A DNA stretch of 64,000 nt from Lepidostoma basale (lineage: Eukaryota > Arthropoda > Insecta > Trichoptera > Lepidostomatidae), in NCBI GenBank assembly GCA_022606425.2, contig JAHDVF020001350.1, forward strand, positions 868,001-932,000, read 5' to 3'. The translations under genes and the position numbers were made by a program. Below, one piece after another: positions 53,367 to 61,959 of the stretch (within the stretch, counting starts at the first letter, position 1; every line of letters begins with the position of its first letter). Under the pieces are notes generated by a model that was not told the DNA's origin, did not search any database, and saw only the letters and a list, made by a program, of their open reading frames with translations.

Positions 53367-53974
53367 ATCAGATTAAAAGGTTTTATTAGTTTTATCGTTT
53401 TTGTAAAGAATTTTGACAGGTGTAGAAATAAATTTTTCATTTGTTCCAATGACAATTTGAATCATTTCTTCAATATTATTTTCAAGTTCTTGCTGGTTAA
53501 GTGCCTTACTACAGATAATTTAAAAAATGGTGGATACGTGTAACATAAATTAAATAAACACAAATGTCCGGATCGTCCAAGTCAACATGTGCAACATCGA
53601 AAAAAACATTATGTGTTATTACATTATGTGCTAAATTAAAAAACAGTGGATACGTGGAACATATTATAAATTAAATAGACAATATGTGCACCGTCTAAAA
53701 AGAACATTTTGTGTAAAATTATTTTTATTTTGTTATTTTATTTTATATCATTGTATTTTATATTATTTGTTTTAGATTTATTTTGTGGGTGTTGGACGAT
53801 CGAAGTGTGCGCGGGAGATGCCTATTGGTGGCGATGAGGTTCGCAACCCATCACACCGCGCCTCCCGCGGGGCGAAAAGAGAAGGATGGAGTGCCGCATC
53901 AGTAAAAGTGTGACAGTCCATTCTCTCTGCTTACACTTTCGGGGAGACGGCGTGATGGTTAGTTAGTTAGTTAG
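53367..53974 (+). mobile_element. family N copy, longest, with 16-bp TSD
   Basis: TTAATTTGACAAATTA flanks it perfectly (53351-53366, 53975-53990). The 608 bp include a 5' part absent from the other copies, a duplicated AGTGGATACGTGGAACAT block (53520 and 53640), the GCGCGGGAGATGCC and GAGGTTCGCAACCC motifs, the A-derived end and a (GTTA)n tail. No reading frame. Confidence 0.9.
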
Positions 53975-54049
53975 TTAATTTGACAAATTAGCCTAATTAT
54001 TATTATTATTATTATTATTATTATGCATATAGCATGAACTGCCTTTTAT

Positions 54050-54460
54050 ATGAAGAATATCTTCAGCAAAGAAGTGAAAAACAGTTGTAATTCATTCATT
54101 GTATGGAAATTTAAATTTTGCCTTATGAGCCTCTTCGGTGTCCGCCTTATGGCAATTCAAATTTTTTTTTTTTTAATTCCAGGGCCCAAAATTGATGAAT
54201 CAAGGATCGGACCAAAGTTGCCGATGCAGCGTGTAAAATAACTAATGTTTAAATGGAATGGGATCGGTCATAAAGCAAGGACAACGGGTGATAAGATCTT
54301 CTGGCCTGGAGTGGCGAAAGAGAAACAGCTACACAAATTCTGGCAGATCACAAGCAAGATGGTCTGATGACATTAAACGAGTGGCAGGAGGTCAATGGCG
54401 CAGAGCGGCGAGGGATACAGTTGTGGAAGTCGGGAAGGGAGGCTTTTGTAGTATTATCAT
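54050..54460 (+). mobile_element. E-like RT fragment, copy 3
   Basis: IDESRIGPKLPMQ, then in the main frame WNGIGHKARTTGDK, and SGRSQARWSDDIKRVAGGQW, RRAARD. The GRSQ-RWSDDI---AG--W--AARD motif is the end of E-type RTs. Copies 1 and 2 lack this last part. Confidence 0.65.
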
Positions 54461-54499
54461 CTATATTACTATTCCACGCCAGCGGACTCGCAGTGCCGA

Positions 54500-54645
54500 A
54501 ATCACGATCGTAGAAACTTACTTTATTGGCTCTGATGTGAATTTCATGGACAACAAAATCAAGAGTTTTGTTTCTTTAATATAATGAATGTTTTCTGCAA
54601 ATGTGATATAATGTTGTTTATTTGATTATTAAATTTCATATAAAA
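54500..54645 (-). repeat. family L 3' UTR, inverted third copy
   Basis: The minus strand matches 50518-50650: ACAATATTATATCACATTTG, AACAAAACTCTTGATTTTGT and ATCGTGATTTCG. So L-derived sequence is present three times within the candidate Helitron, twice direct and once inverted. Confidence 0.65.
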
Positions 54646-54964
54646 TATTCAAAAAATAATTTTTCAATTAAATTAGTATTATGTATTCAAGTTTATAATT
54701 CACAGCGAGTTCGCTTGGATTGAAACTTTGTTTTAAAGATATAGACACACATTTTTGCATCCATACACATGGCATTTAATCCAATAAATAAACGAATTGT
54801 TATTGAACTTTAATTGTATTTGTTGAATATATATTGGGTTTATTTATGTATTAAAATTTAGCAATAGCGAAGCGTTGCCGGGTCAGCTAGTATTAGATAA
54901 AAATATATACAAATTCTCTCAGTGAAATTAACATTTTTTAACGAAAAAGAATTGTTTACTAAAA

Positions 54965-55432
54965 TTATTTTAATAAACTGACTAACTAACTAAAGAATGG
55001 GTCGCCACACTGTTCTGTCCTGACATACTTCTCTCGATTCCTCTACATTCATACATCGTGTCTTGCTTGCACGTCGATTTCTCTTTCAATATTTGATTGA
55101 TTTGATCGTGCCACGTTTTCATCGGCCTTCCTCTATTTCTAGCTCCGTTCACGTCGTTTACAAATAAATTCTTCACCATTCTCTCTTCACTCATTCTTTC
55201 CATGTGTCCAAACCATCTTAACGACCCTTTCATTATTTTGTTCATAACACTTTCATTCGCATCACATTCACTTCTTATACTTGCATTTGACACTCTATCA
55301 TATACAGATTTAAACACATTCGTCTTAGAGTTTCTCATTTCTACTGCATTTATTCTACTTTCATCCTTCTTTTGAAAGTTCCATCCTTCACTTCCATACA
55401 TAAGGGTCGGCACAAGAACACCATTATGCAAT
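54965..55432 (-). mobile_element. family A1 copy with a 149-codon open frame
   Basis: The minus strand encodes MHNGVLVPTLMYGSEGWNFQ, KKDESRINAVEMRNSKTNVF, ASIRSECDANESVMNKIMKG, SLRWFGHMERMSEERMVKNL and NDVNGARNRGRPMKTWHDQI. A deletion removes the NVGHVRSR segment and part of the end. Tail (GTTA)n. Confidence 0.85.
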
Positions 55433-55534
55433 AGTAATATATAATAGTTACTAGTAATATCTCGTATATTACGAGTATATGATCAACACGAAGTATATGC
55501 ATGTTTGTCGCACATAATTAAGACTAAATTATCA

Positions 55535-55935
55535 TAACCCCAGAGAAAAAACAGTCATTTTGGAACTAGTAAGGATCCAGAAACGATTTTTGAGATATTT
55601 ATACCTCAGGGAGTATAATTACTACCCTTTTTGTACCCCTCACTATTTTTCAAAGGAATGTTGGATTTCAACACTCTTGAAACACGTTGAATGATCTTAC
55701 TAGGTAACCATTTTTTTTTGCTTTTAGCCGGAGGTATTTACAATCCAGGAATACTGAGACAACTAAATAGCAGAGCAGGGTGGTATATCTTATTTTATGT
55801 CCCAAATTACCGCACAGAGGCACTTCGAAGTTCTCGAAAGCGATTCGTCTTTTAAATTAGGGGACAAAGGAGATTGACCTTTTTGGATGCAATTATAGCG
55901 AATTCGTGAATACCATTAGAGATAACCGTCATATT
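55535..55935 (+). mobile_element. family I-related RT remnant
   Basis: ELVRIQKRFLRYLYLREYNY, then YPF, PLTIFQRNVGFQ in a shifted frame, and GGIYNPGILRQLNSRAGWYI, FYVPNYRTEALRSSRKRFV. RIQKRFLRYLY-REY matches the I motif RVQKRFLRYLYMREF. Diverged enough to be another family of the same clade. Confidence 0.55.
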
Positions 55936-56019
55936 TCTGTTCACATGGTTCTATGCATATTATCTTTGAAGTAATTTTTTTTCACCCTTTACGTGGAATT
56001 AATAAATAAAATAAAATTA

Positions 56020-56240
56020 GGAAGACGAGACATATGGTAGAGGAAGGCCTAGGAAAACGTGGCACGATCAAAATCAATCAAATATATCGGTCACGAGAGA
56101 AATAGACGTGCTTGCATGATACGATGTATGAATGTAGAGTAAACTAGAGAAATATATCAGGACAGAACAGTGTGGCAGTACATTATTTCTGCCTACTTCT
56201 TTAGGGAGACGGCGTGATGGTTGGTTAGTTAGTTAGTTCA
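56020..56240 (+). mobile_element. family A1/A2 3' end
   Basis: ATYGRGRPRKTWHDQNQSNI, then SVTREIDVLA and TRCMNVE-TREIYQDRTVWQY, ISAYFFRETA-stop, GGTTGGTTAGTTAGTTAG. Heavily mutated. Confidence 0.75.
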
Positions 56241-56315
56241 GGGGGTCTACATAAAACAGAAAAAATAGGCATGTGGAATACGTGACAAAAAAGTTGAATG
56301 ACCAATGGTCTAGTG

Positions 56316-56624
56316 CATAGGTTCTCAAAGTGGGCGATAACGCCCCCTTGTGGGTGTTTGAGACTTTCAGGGGGGCAGTAGAAGACCCAGAAAAAATAGG
56401 GAGCGTGGGCAGATAAAAAAAATTAATCTAAAAAGACAAAAAAGAAACACGCTAATCACGTAGGTACTAATAAAGAAAATTAAACTTAAATATTGGTTTA
56501 TTTTGTTATTGTATGTATTGTAAACATTTTTCCTTTTTTGGAATAACTTTTATGGGAAGGGGGCGTTAAACGTTTATTTTTCTTGTAAAGGGGGCGGTGG
56601 CCCAGAAAAAATTGGAAACCTATG
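56316..56624 (+). mobile_element. 309-bp hAT MITE, 8-bp TSD
   Basis: TIRs CATAGGTTCTCAAAG and (inverted) CATAGGTTTCCAATT. GTCTAGTG flanks it on both sides (56308-56315, 56625-56632). The left end also has a nested palindrome, GGCGATAACGCCCCCTTGTG. It lacks the captured family A piece, so is the simple form of the 12988 and 29073 elements. Confidence 0.93.
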
Positions 56625-56632
56625 GTCTAGTG

Positions 56633-56972
56633 CAGTGTTCCGCAAAGCGTGTGCGCGGCACACTGTTGTACCGTGGTCATCAGTTGGTGTGCCGCGGGAA
56701 AAAATCAACGTTTTGTGAAAATAATACACCTAAAAATAGCTGAGAGCTATAAGAGCGAGGCGCTTTGTTACGCGAGGGGCGGGACAGCCTCACCCGCGTG
56801 GCGCGCCTCGTTCACAAGCTATCGCCGAACGCAGCACGCATGCGTATCGAGTAGGTACTTATATTTACTCGTTTAGTAATAAAAAATAACCATTTCTTTT
56901 TTCTTTGGTGTACCTCTAAAATTTCTTGATTTGATAGGTGTACCTTGAACACAAAAAGTTTGCGGAACACGG
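56633..56972 (+). mobile_element. 340-bp hAT MITE of another family, 8-bp TSD
   Basis: TIRs CAGTGTTCCGCAAA and (inverted) CCGTGTTCCGCAAA. Flanks GTCTAGTG (56625-56632) and GTCTTGTG (56973-56980) differ at one base. The interior is GC-rich. It shares its left target copy with the neighbouring hAT MITE. Confidence 0.85.
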
Positions 56973-56999
56973 GTCTTGTGGATAGGACCCTACGTTGTG

Positions 57000-57330
57000 T
57001 CTGTGTAGGACAATTCCTCCTCAAGCAGACTGCGTCATATCCCCTCGTATAGAGAGTATAAAAGCATGTTTAGGGTGCAGAGATAACAACTATCAGGGCA
57101 CGCCTCGCTGGCAAAGTAGATGTGTCTAAAACAAAGCAATTTATGCGTAATTATTTCTTCAGAGAGAAGCAAGAGCCACGCTCGGCGGCTGCGGAGTGTG
57201 GCGGGCGTCTTCTAGACGCCACTAATGACTACTTAATGACTTATTATACACAATGCAGTCATTGTGTGAGGCCACGAGCGTCCGTGATACTTTTATACGT
57301 TGACGACATCAAAACAAATCAGTTTAACTA
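57000..57330. other. GC-richer unique island
   Basis: Includes CACGCTCGGCGGCTGCGGAG and GAGGCCACGAGCGTCCG. The frame 57122-57376 is open for 84 codons but has no recognisable domain; its end is antisense family A. Confidence 0.3.
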
Positions 57331-57335
57331 CTACC

Positions 57336-57645
57336 TTACCATCACGCCGTCTCTTCGAAGGGGTAGTCAGAAATAATGGACTGCCACACTTTTCATTTCT
57401 GACATATTTCTCTCGCTTCCTCAACATTCATACATCGTTGAATACACGCGCGTCGATTTCTCTGACTCCTCACGTGGCCGACATTCAATATTTGATTTAT
57501 TTGATCGTGCCGTTCCTAGGTCTTTCCTTTATTTCTAGTTCCATTTACATCGTTAACATATACTATTTACCATTCTTACTTCATTCATTCTTTCCATGTG
57601 TCCAAAACATCTTAATGATCCTTTCATTATTTTGTTCATAACACC
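57336..57645 (-). mobile_element. family A2 copy
   Basis: Minus strand from GVMNKIMKGSLRCFGHMERM, NEVRMVNSIYVNDVNGTRNK, to NVGHVRSQRNRRACIQRCMN, REICQK-KVWQSIISDYPFEE and the A end. The tail is TAAGGTAGTAGTT. 5' end meets a family I copy. Confidence 0.82.
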
Positions 57646-57895
57646 AAAATAAATTAGTTTATTTTCTCAATATACATGATAAACATATTTAAAGTTTCAT
57701 GTATCTATTTGAGAACAGCTAAAATACCGGGAACGTATAAGAGGTGGTTCGACATTAGGAAGATAAGATACTTTCAAAAGTCAAGAGTATTTGTCTTCTG
57801 AACGTACCTTCACTAATATGAAAGTCGTCGATCTCCAAGGAGATCGTGTTCAGCAGACTGATTACTCTTCCCACCGGTGTCACTATGGGCAGGTT
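57646..57895 (-). mobile_element. family I 3' end
   Basis: Minus strand TNLPIVTPVGRVISLLNTIS, LEIDDFHISEGTFRRQILLT-like and the 3' UTR (GTCGAACCACCTCTTATACG). The reverse TTATTTTG end replaces the usual TTTGA tail. Confidence 0.75.
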
Positions 57896-58024
57896 GGTTT
57901 ATTCAGGTCCAATCGAAGATGCTATCAGGATTTTCGAATATTTTAAACATATTGGAAACAATGGTATTTTTATGTTCTTCTTTTCCCATTCGTATGATGA
58001 CCCAGCAGTCCCTTACAACTAGCA

Positions 58025-58235
58025 CAGTGAGCCGGCATGGATTGGGCACGTATGCCAAGTCGGAGAGACCAGAGAAATAAATACCCTGTAAGCGTCAAGA
58101 TCAACCAGAGTAAGACCTCTAGGAAGCCCTACATAGCCTATTGGATAATGTTCTGGCTGATATGGCTAGGTTGTGGTAAACGGACTTCTGGGAGCAAAAG
58201 GCGCAGAATCGAGCAGTTTTAAATATAATTATCAA
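58025..58235 (+). mobile_element. RTE-like RT tail fragment
   Basis: PAWIGHVCQVGETREINTL, then GSPT-P and VVNGLLGAKGAESSSF in broken frame. The W-GHV start followed by a diverged linker suggests another RTE-type C terminus. Weak. Confidence 0.45.
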
Positions 58236-58239
58236 TGAG

Positions 58240-58625
58240 GGTAAAACTCTTCAAAAGTTGTACGGCCATAAGAAGCATTTAAATCTTATTTTCCCTGGCA
58301 GTGTTCCGACGCACTAGCCACGTTGGCTGTAGGAGTCGGCTGATTGCAAAGGACATACCTAGGTGGATAACAACAGTACATAAAGGTACGCAAGACTTGA
58401 AGCACAGCGCAGAGACGACGTCGCAGAGAGGAGGAGGATGAGAAAGGAGAGACCACTGGGAGATGGTGACGGCTCCATTACAAGCGTCTTCCCCTGCCTC
58501 AGATGCCCAGGAATATGTAGGTCCAGGATCGGGCTCTTCAGTCACATGCGGACCTACAACCGTGAAGGACAGTCTTCCTCGGACACGAGGGACAGCAGAT
58601 GATGATGAGGGGTCGGCTCTACTCG
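58240..58625 (+). mobile_element. non-LTR RT terminal C2H2-type finger
   Basis: One frame encodes RRDDVAERRRMRKERPLGDG, then SITSVFPCLRCPGICRSRIG, LFSHMRTYN. C-x2-C, then RSRIGLFSH-RT, is the zinc-finger tail found at the C terminus of some arthropod non-LTR RTs. The last ligand His is Tyr here. The opposite-strand 138-codon frame is its shadow. Confidence 0.6.
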
Positions 58626-58794
58626 TTCCCAGGCTGTAGGTCATTCTATTATTAATCTTATTTTTAGCTTTTGTTTTTGAAACAGTCGACTGCATTGTGA
58701 CACGCAGTAGTTCTTTGATCTTGGTAGATGTTTGCCGAGGAAGATCTATGGAGGTTTTAAGGTAATTTTATCATGAAAGTATAATATCTTCGAA

Positions 58795-59255
58795 ACATAT
58801 TGCGAATAATAAACTCTAAAGTGGAAAAACAGTCCTTAAACAACAACCAAAATGGAATTTCCTTGAGCTATCATGGAAAGAGATCGCCATGAGAAAAGCC
58901 AAGCTTGGAATAACCTTGAGGGACAGATTTAGAAACGAATTTATTCGTCAACAAACCAAGGTGACTTAGGTGGCTCTGAGGATGGGTGGGCTGAAGTGGC
59001 GATGGGCGGGCCGAAGTGGCGATGGGCTGGCCATATCTGTCGGAGAACCGAAGGCCGATGGGGGAGGCGGGTTCTGGAGTAGAGACCGCGTACAGGATTC
59101 CGCAGAGTTGGACGTCCCCCTGCCCGCTGGACCGACGATCTGATGAGGATTGCTGGACCTGGATGGATGGGAGCGGCAATGGATAGGGAGCGGTGGCGTG
59201 CTTTGGAAGAAGCCCACATTCAACAGTGGATGACAGACGGCTGATGATGATGATC
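58795..59255 (+). mobile_element. family F non-LTR RT C terminus
   Basis: RKAKLGITLRDRFRNEFIRQ, QTKVT, LRMGGLKWRWAG, then VGRRVLESRPRTGFRRVGRP, PARWTDDLMRIAGPGWMGAA and MDRERWRALEEAHIQQWMTD-G, stop. It ends with (GAT)n. Motifs K-GI-LRDR, KWRWAG, GRPP-RWTDDL and AGP-WM-AA parallel family E. A duplicated CGATGGGCGGGCCGAAGTGG block adds a frameshift. Confidence 0.8.
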
Positions 59256-59468
59256 ATTTATCAAGTATGATGATTTAGTGTCCTTTAAAAATATCGATAT
59301 TATAAGCGGATGTGCATGAATACTTGTAATGATGTGGTTATTTCGCCACATTTATGAACATTTACTAGTAAAAACATGATATGTCTACCACAAATATTGT
59401 TGACTAATTCACAAATAAAATAATCAACACTCACATTTAAACCAAATACAATTTGTGGTTTTGTTACA

Positions 59469-59684
59469 ATGGATTATCAAAACAACTTATTATTTATTTG
59501 CTTACATTTCTTCTTCTTTTTGTGTCATCAATTAAAAATTACGCCAGTTAAAAAAATAATTACATACAACGTTTTATTACTAATTCACAAAATTGTTAAT
59601 GGGCACACCTCCCAAGAATTTTTAAGGACGATAAAAAGTAACCACCATGAACATCAATATGAAACAAGAAAGACAAATAAACTA
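59469..59684 (+). mobile_element. family Q RT remnant, first half
   Basis: LKITPVKKIITYNVLLLIHK, IVNGHTSQEFLRTIKSNHHE, then HQYETRKTNKL. L---P----I-YN-L--I-K--NG--P-E-L is the C-terminal domain of CR1/jockey-like RTs. It continues at 60400 beyond an A2 insertion. Confidence 0.65.
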
Positions 59685-60389
59685 ACTAACTAACCATCAC
59701 GCCGTCTCCCCGAAGGTGTAGGCAGAAAGAATGGACTGCCACACTTTTCTTTCCTGACATATTTCTCTCGCTTCCTCAACATTCATACATCGTGTCATGC
59801 ACGCGCGTCGATTTCTCTGACTCCTCACATGGCCGACATTCAATATTTGATTTATTTGATCGTGCCACGTTTTCCTCGGTCTTCCTCTATTTCTGGTTCC
59901 ATTTACATCATTAACATATAATTTTTTTACCATTCTTTCTTCATTCATTCTTTCCATATGTCCAAACCATCTTAATGATCCTTTCATTATTTTGTTCATG
60001 ACACCATCATTCGCACCGCATTCACTTCTTATATTTTCATTCGACACTCTATCATACACAGAGTATCCACACATTCGTCTAAGAGATCTCATTTCTACTG
60101 CATTTATTCTACTTTCATCCTTCTTTTGCCAGTTCCATGCTTCGCTTCCATACATAAGGGTCGGTAGAAGAACACCATTGTGCACTGCCATTCTAGCTTT
60201 TTTTGATAGGTTTTTGTTTGCGATGACAACTTTAAGTGCACCATTCACTTTTTTGCCTGCCCCAACCCTTCTTTCAATATCCCTCTCCACTCGCCCGTCT
60301 CTTGTAAACATACTACCTAAATACACGAACTCAACTACTTGCTCTAAATTTTCACCATTCACGCTAATGTTGCAGACTGTCGTGGTAAA
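59685..60389 (-). mobile_element. family A2 copy with 239-codon open frame and 10-bp TSD
   Basis: AAATAAACTA flanks it (59675-59684, 60390-60399). The frame on the minus strand runs through TTVCNISVNGENLEQVVEFV, YLGSMFTRDGRVERDIERRV, GAGKKVNGALKVVIANKNLS, PTLMYGSEAWNWQKKDESRI, RSECGANDGVMNKIMKGSLR, VYVND-like NDVNGTRNRGRPRK and VRSQRNRRACMTRCMNVEEA to FGETA-stop. It is undisrupted over its whole 705 bp, so young. 5'-truncated downstream of YADD. The tail is (GTTA)n. Confidence 0.93.
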
Positions 60390-60399
60390 AAATAAACTA

Positions 60400-60530
60400 A
60401 GGTAGGAAAAAACCAAATCTCAGAATTCCCTTATGTATAAAGCATTTAAAATTTATGAAGATATACCTGAGGATGTCAAAAGTGTGCAGAGCATTATTTT
60501 TTTAGAATAGAATTAAATAAATATGTAAAC
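60400..60530 (+). mobile_element. family Q RT remnant, second half
   Basis: EKTKSQNSLMYKAFKIYEDI, then PEDVKSVQSIIFLE. SL-YK--K-Y--IPE-VK---S---F is the RT terminal motif and joins the piece ending at 59684. Confidence 0.65.
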
Positions 60531-60639
60531 AAAAGGTAACCTTATTATTATAATTGAATGTTTAATTGTTTTATTAGAGCATGTGTTGTGTACATGTGTA
60601 ATATTTCAAGTAAATAAATAAATCAGATCTATAGAGTTT

Positions 60640-60790
60640 TTTTGTAGCCTCTGCCCATTGAAGGGCTGTCCGAAACTCGGATTCCCGTTTGTTGTGATTT
60701 CTCGGGAAAAAAAACCAGAGTGCACGAGACTCCAGAGGGCTGTCGACCACCAGGTCGACCACCAAAGAGATGGAGAGAAGGCTGATCGTC
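60640..60790 (+). mobile_element. D-like 3' fragment
   Basis: REGCRPPGRPPKRWREG in frame (CTGTCGACCACCAGGTCGAC, CACCAAAGAGATGGAGAG). The GRPPKRW linker is the D motif. Surroundings differ from the other D copies. Confidence 0.5.
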
Positions 60791-60804
60791 TTCATCACGG
60801 GAAT

Positions 60805-61012
60805 AAAGTTGATTCGTGATATTCCTGAAAGTACGTTCAGAAGACAAATACTCTTGACTTTGGAGAGTATCTTGTATTCCTAATGTCGAACCATCTCTCA
60901 TGCGTTCCTGGTATTATATATTTTTTATGTTTCACCTGTTCTCAATAGATGCTTTAAACTATAATTGTTGTTTGTAATATCTTTTGAGAAAATAAACTGA
61001 TTTGATTTGATA
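60805..61012 (+). mobile_element. family I 3' end
   Basis: FIPESTFRRQILLTLESILY, S-stop, GTCGAACCATCTCTCATGCG, and the AATAAACTGATTTGATTTGA tail. Confidence 0.82.
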
Positions 61013-61029
61013 TCCTGCATAAACAAATC

Positions 61030-61090
61030 GCAAGATCTACAATCAGAAGAAGAAAAAGAAGAAAATAAAGAAGAAGAAGAAGAAGAAGTT
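61030..61090. repeat. (GAA)n microsatellite
   Basis: AAGAAGAAAAAGAAGAAAAT, then AAGAAGAAGAAGAAGAAG. May be the tail of an unrecognised C/D/E-type element. Confidence 0.9.
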
Positions 61091-61599
61091 TTTTTTCCAT
61101 AATCCTATTTAGAATCGTATTTGAATCGTCCATACTCGTATAAAAGTTGGCACCCCGCCGCTGAGCCGTGCTGAAGGAGACTATACAGTGCTGGGAGTTT
61201 TATTGCCAATTAAAAGTATGTAGAGTGTTGTACTATTTTTAAACTAAAGTCTAAACTATAGTGCAGTGAAGGTTAACAATATGCGTTAAGCAGACTTTGC
61301 GTTCGACTTTACGTAATTATTTTAAAACAAGGGGCACTTGTTAGCATTGTGTGGCCAGCACCGATAAAATAAAACGAATGGGGAACGTAATTACAACTCC
61401 AATTAAAACCGGAATAATGGAAATTTCGACAGTTTTAACAAGTGGCAACACGAAATATTGGGTACATTAGAGCTTACAGAATACTCAACTAAAAAACTAA
61501 TGATATATACCGCAACTATGGTTGATATAGAGTGCAGTCTGTAAGATATGGAGTGGCGTGGAAGACTTAAATAACCATAAAATTGGTGACACATTCCTC

Positions 61600-61944
61600 C
61601 AAACATTTCCAACATAAAAATGTTCGGCCAAGACGTTCCTTGGACCAAAACAATAAAATACCTTGGGGTTACCTTGGATTCTAAGCTGACATGGAGGCCA
61701 CACATTACAAATAAAGTCAAAGTCGCGTCAAGAGCAATCTTAGTCCTCTACTCAATGTTAGCTAGAAACAGTAAACTAAGTACAGACAATAAACTCCTGA
61801 TATACAAAACGGTCAAAAGGCCGACCTTCACCTATGCAGCCCCAATCTGGGGCTACGCAGCTTCGAGTCACATACGAAAACTCCAAATCCTGCAAAATAA
61901 GGCCACCCGTTTATAGCTTGGACCAGGATCACACAACTGCACCT
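61600..61944 (+). mobile_element. family J (jockey-like) RT fragment
   Basis: FGQDVPWTKTIKYLGVTLDS, KLTWRPHITNKVKVASRAIL, VLYSMLARNSKLSTDNKLLI, YKTVKRPTFTYAAPIWGYAA, SSHIRKLQILQNKATRL-stop. W---IKYLGV-LD--LTW--HI, then L-LYK---RP---YA-PIWG-AA, I-KLQ--QNK--R is the jockey-clade RT thumb. 98 codons are open. The copy was split by the A3 insertion at 61960 and goes on at 62831. Confidence 0.85.
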
Positions 61945-61959
61945 AGAATCGGGAATCCC

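Larger units (their letters stand above)
48877..54890 (+). mobile_element. candidate 6-kb Helitron, non-autonomous
   Basis: 5' TCTATCTATCTATCTATATA, then AATAAAAGGC and a GTGTGTGTGG stretch, is the usual start of insect Helitrons as I know them. The 3' end is the hairpin-like GCAATAGCGAAGCGTTGC, then CGGGTCAGCTAG, followed by T. It lies between A and T, as Helitrons do. No Rep or helicase motif is visible. The interior holds repeated L and E-like fragments, an RT remnant and a two-step A3/N insertion. Because it is long and repeat-filled, the two ends could belong to separate elements. Confidence 0.5.

Noticed and set aside
53828..53860. tRNA gene or tRNA-derived SINE head at the GGTTCGCAACC block
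   Set aside because: Only a weak B-box-like match; no cloverleaf and no A box at proper spacing could be drawn.
53171..53974. A single dimeric insertion with two outward tails
   Set aside because: Separate 8-bp and 16-bp TSDs show two successive insertions.
1061..54000. TTAG/GTTA arrays as insect telomeric (TTAGG)n repeats
   Set aside because: The unit is 4 bp, always attached to the family A or N 3' end, and at most about five units long.
48877..54890. Rep/helicase gene of an autonomous Helitron
   Set aside because: No frame contains a rolling-circle HUH motif or helicase motifs.
57122..57376. Host protein fragment with YVDD-like motif
   Set aside because: The YVDD lies at the end of a frame with no RT motifs around it, and the following sequence is antisense family A.
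58279..58695. 138-codon minus-strand open frame
   Set aside because: The opposite strand encodes a recognisable RT zinc-finger tail, so this is its shadow.
58871..59257. Long proline/serine-rich minus-strand frames (up to 128 codons)
   Set aside because: They are antisense to the family F RT end on the plus strand.
59992..60405. 137-codon plus-strand frame, membrane-like composition
   Set aside because: Antisense of the A2 RT frame. Many similar FILF/LSYI-rich frames in the window have the same cause.
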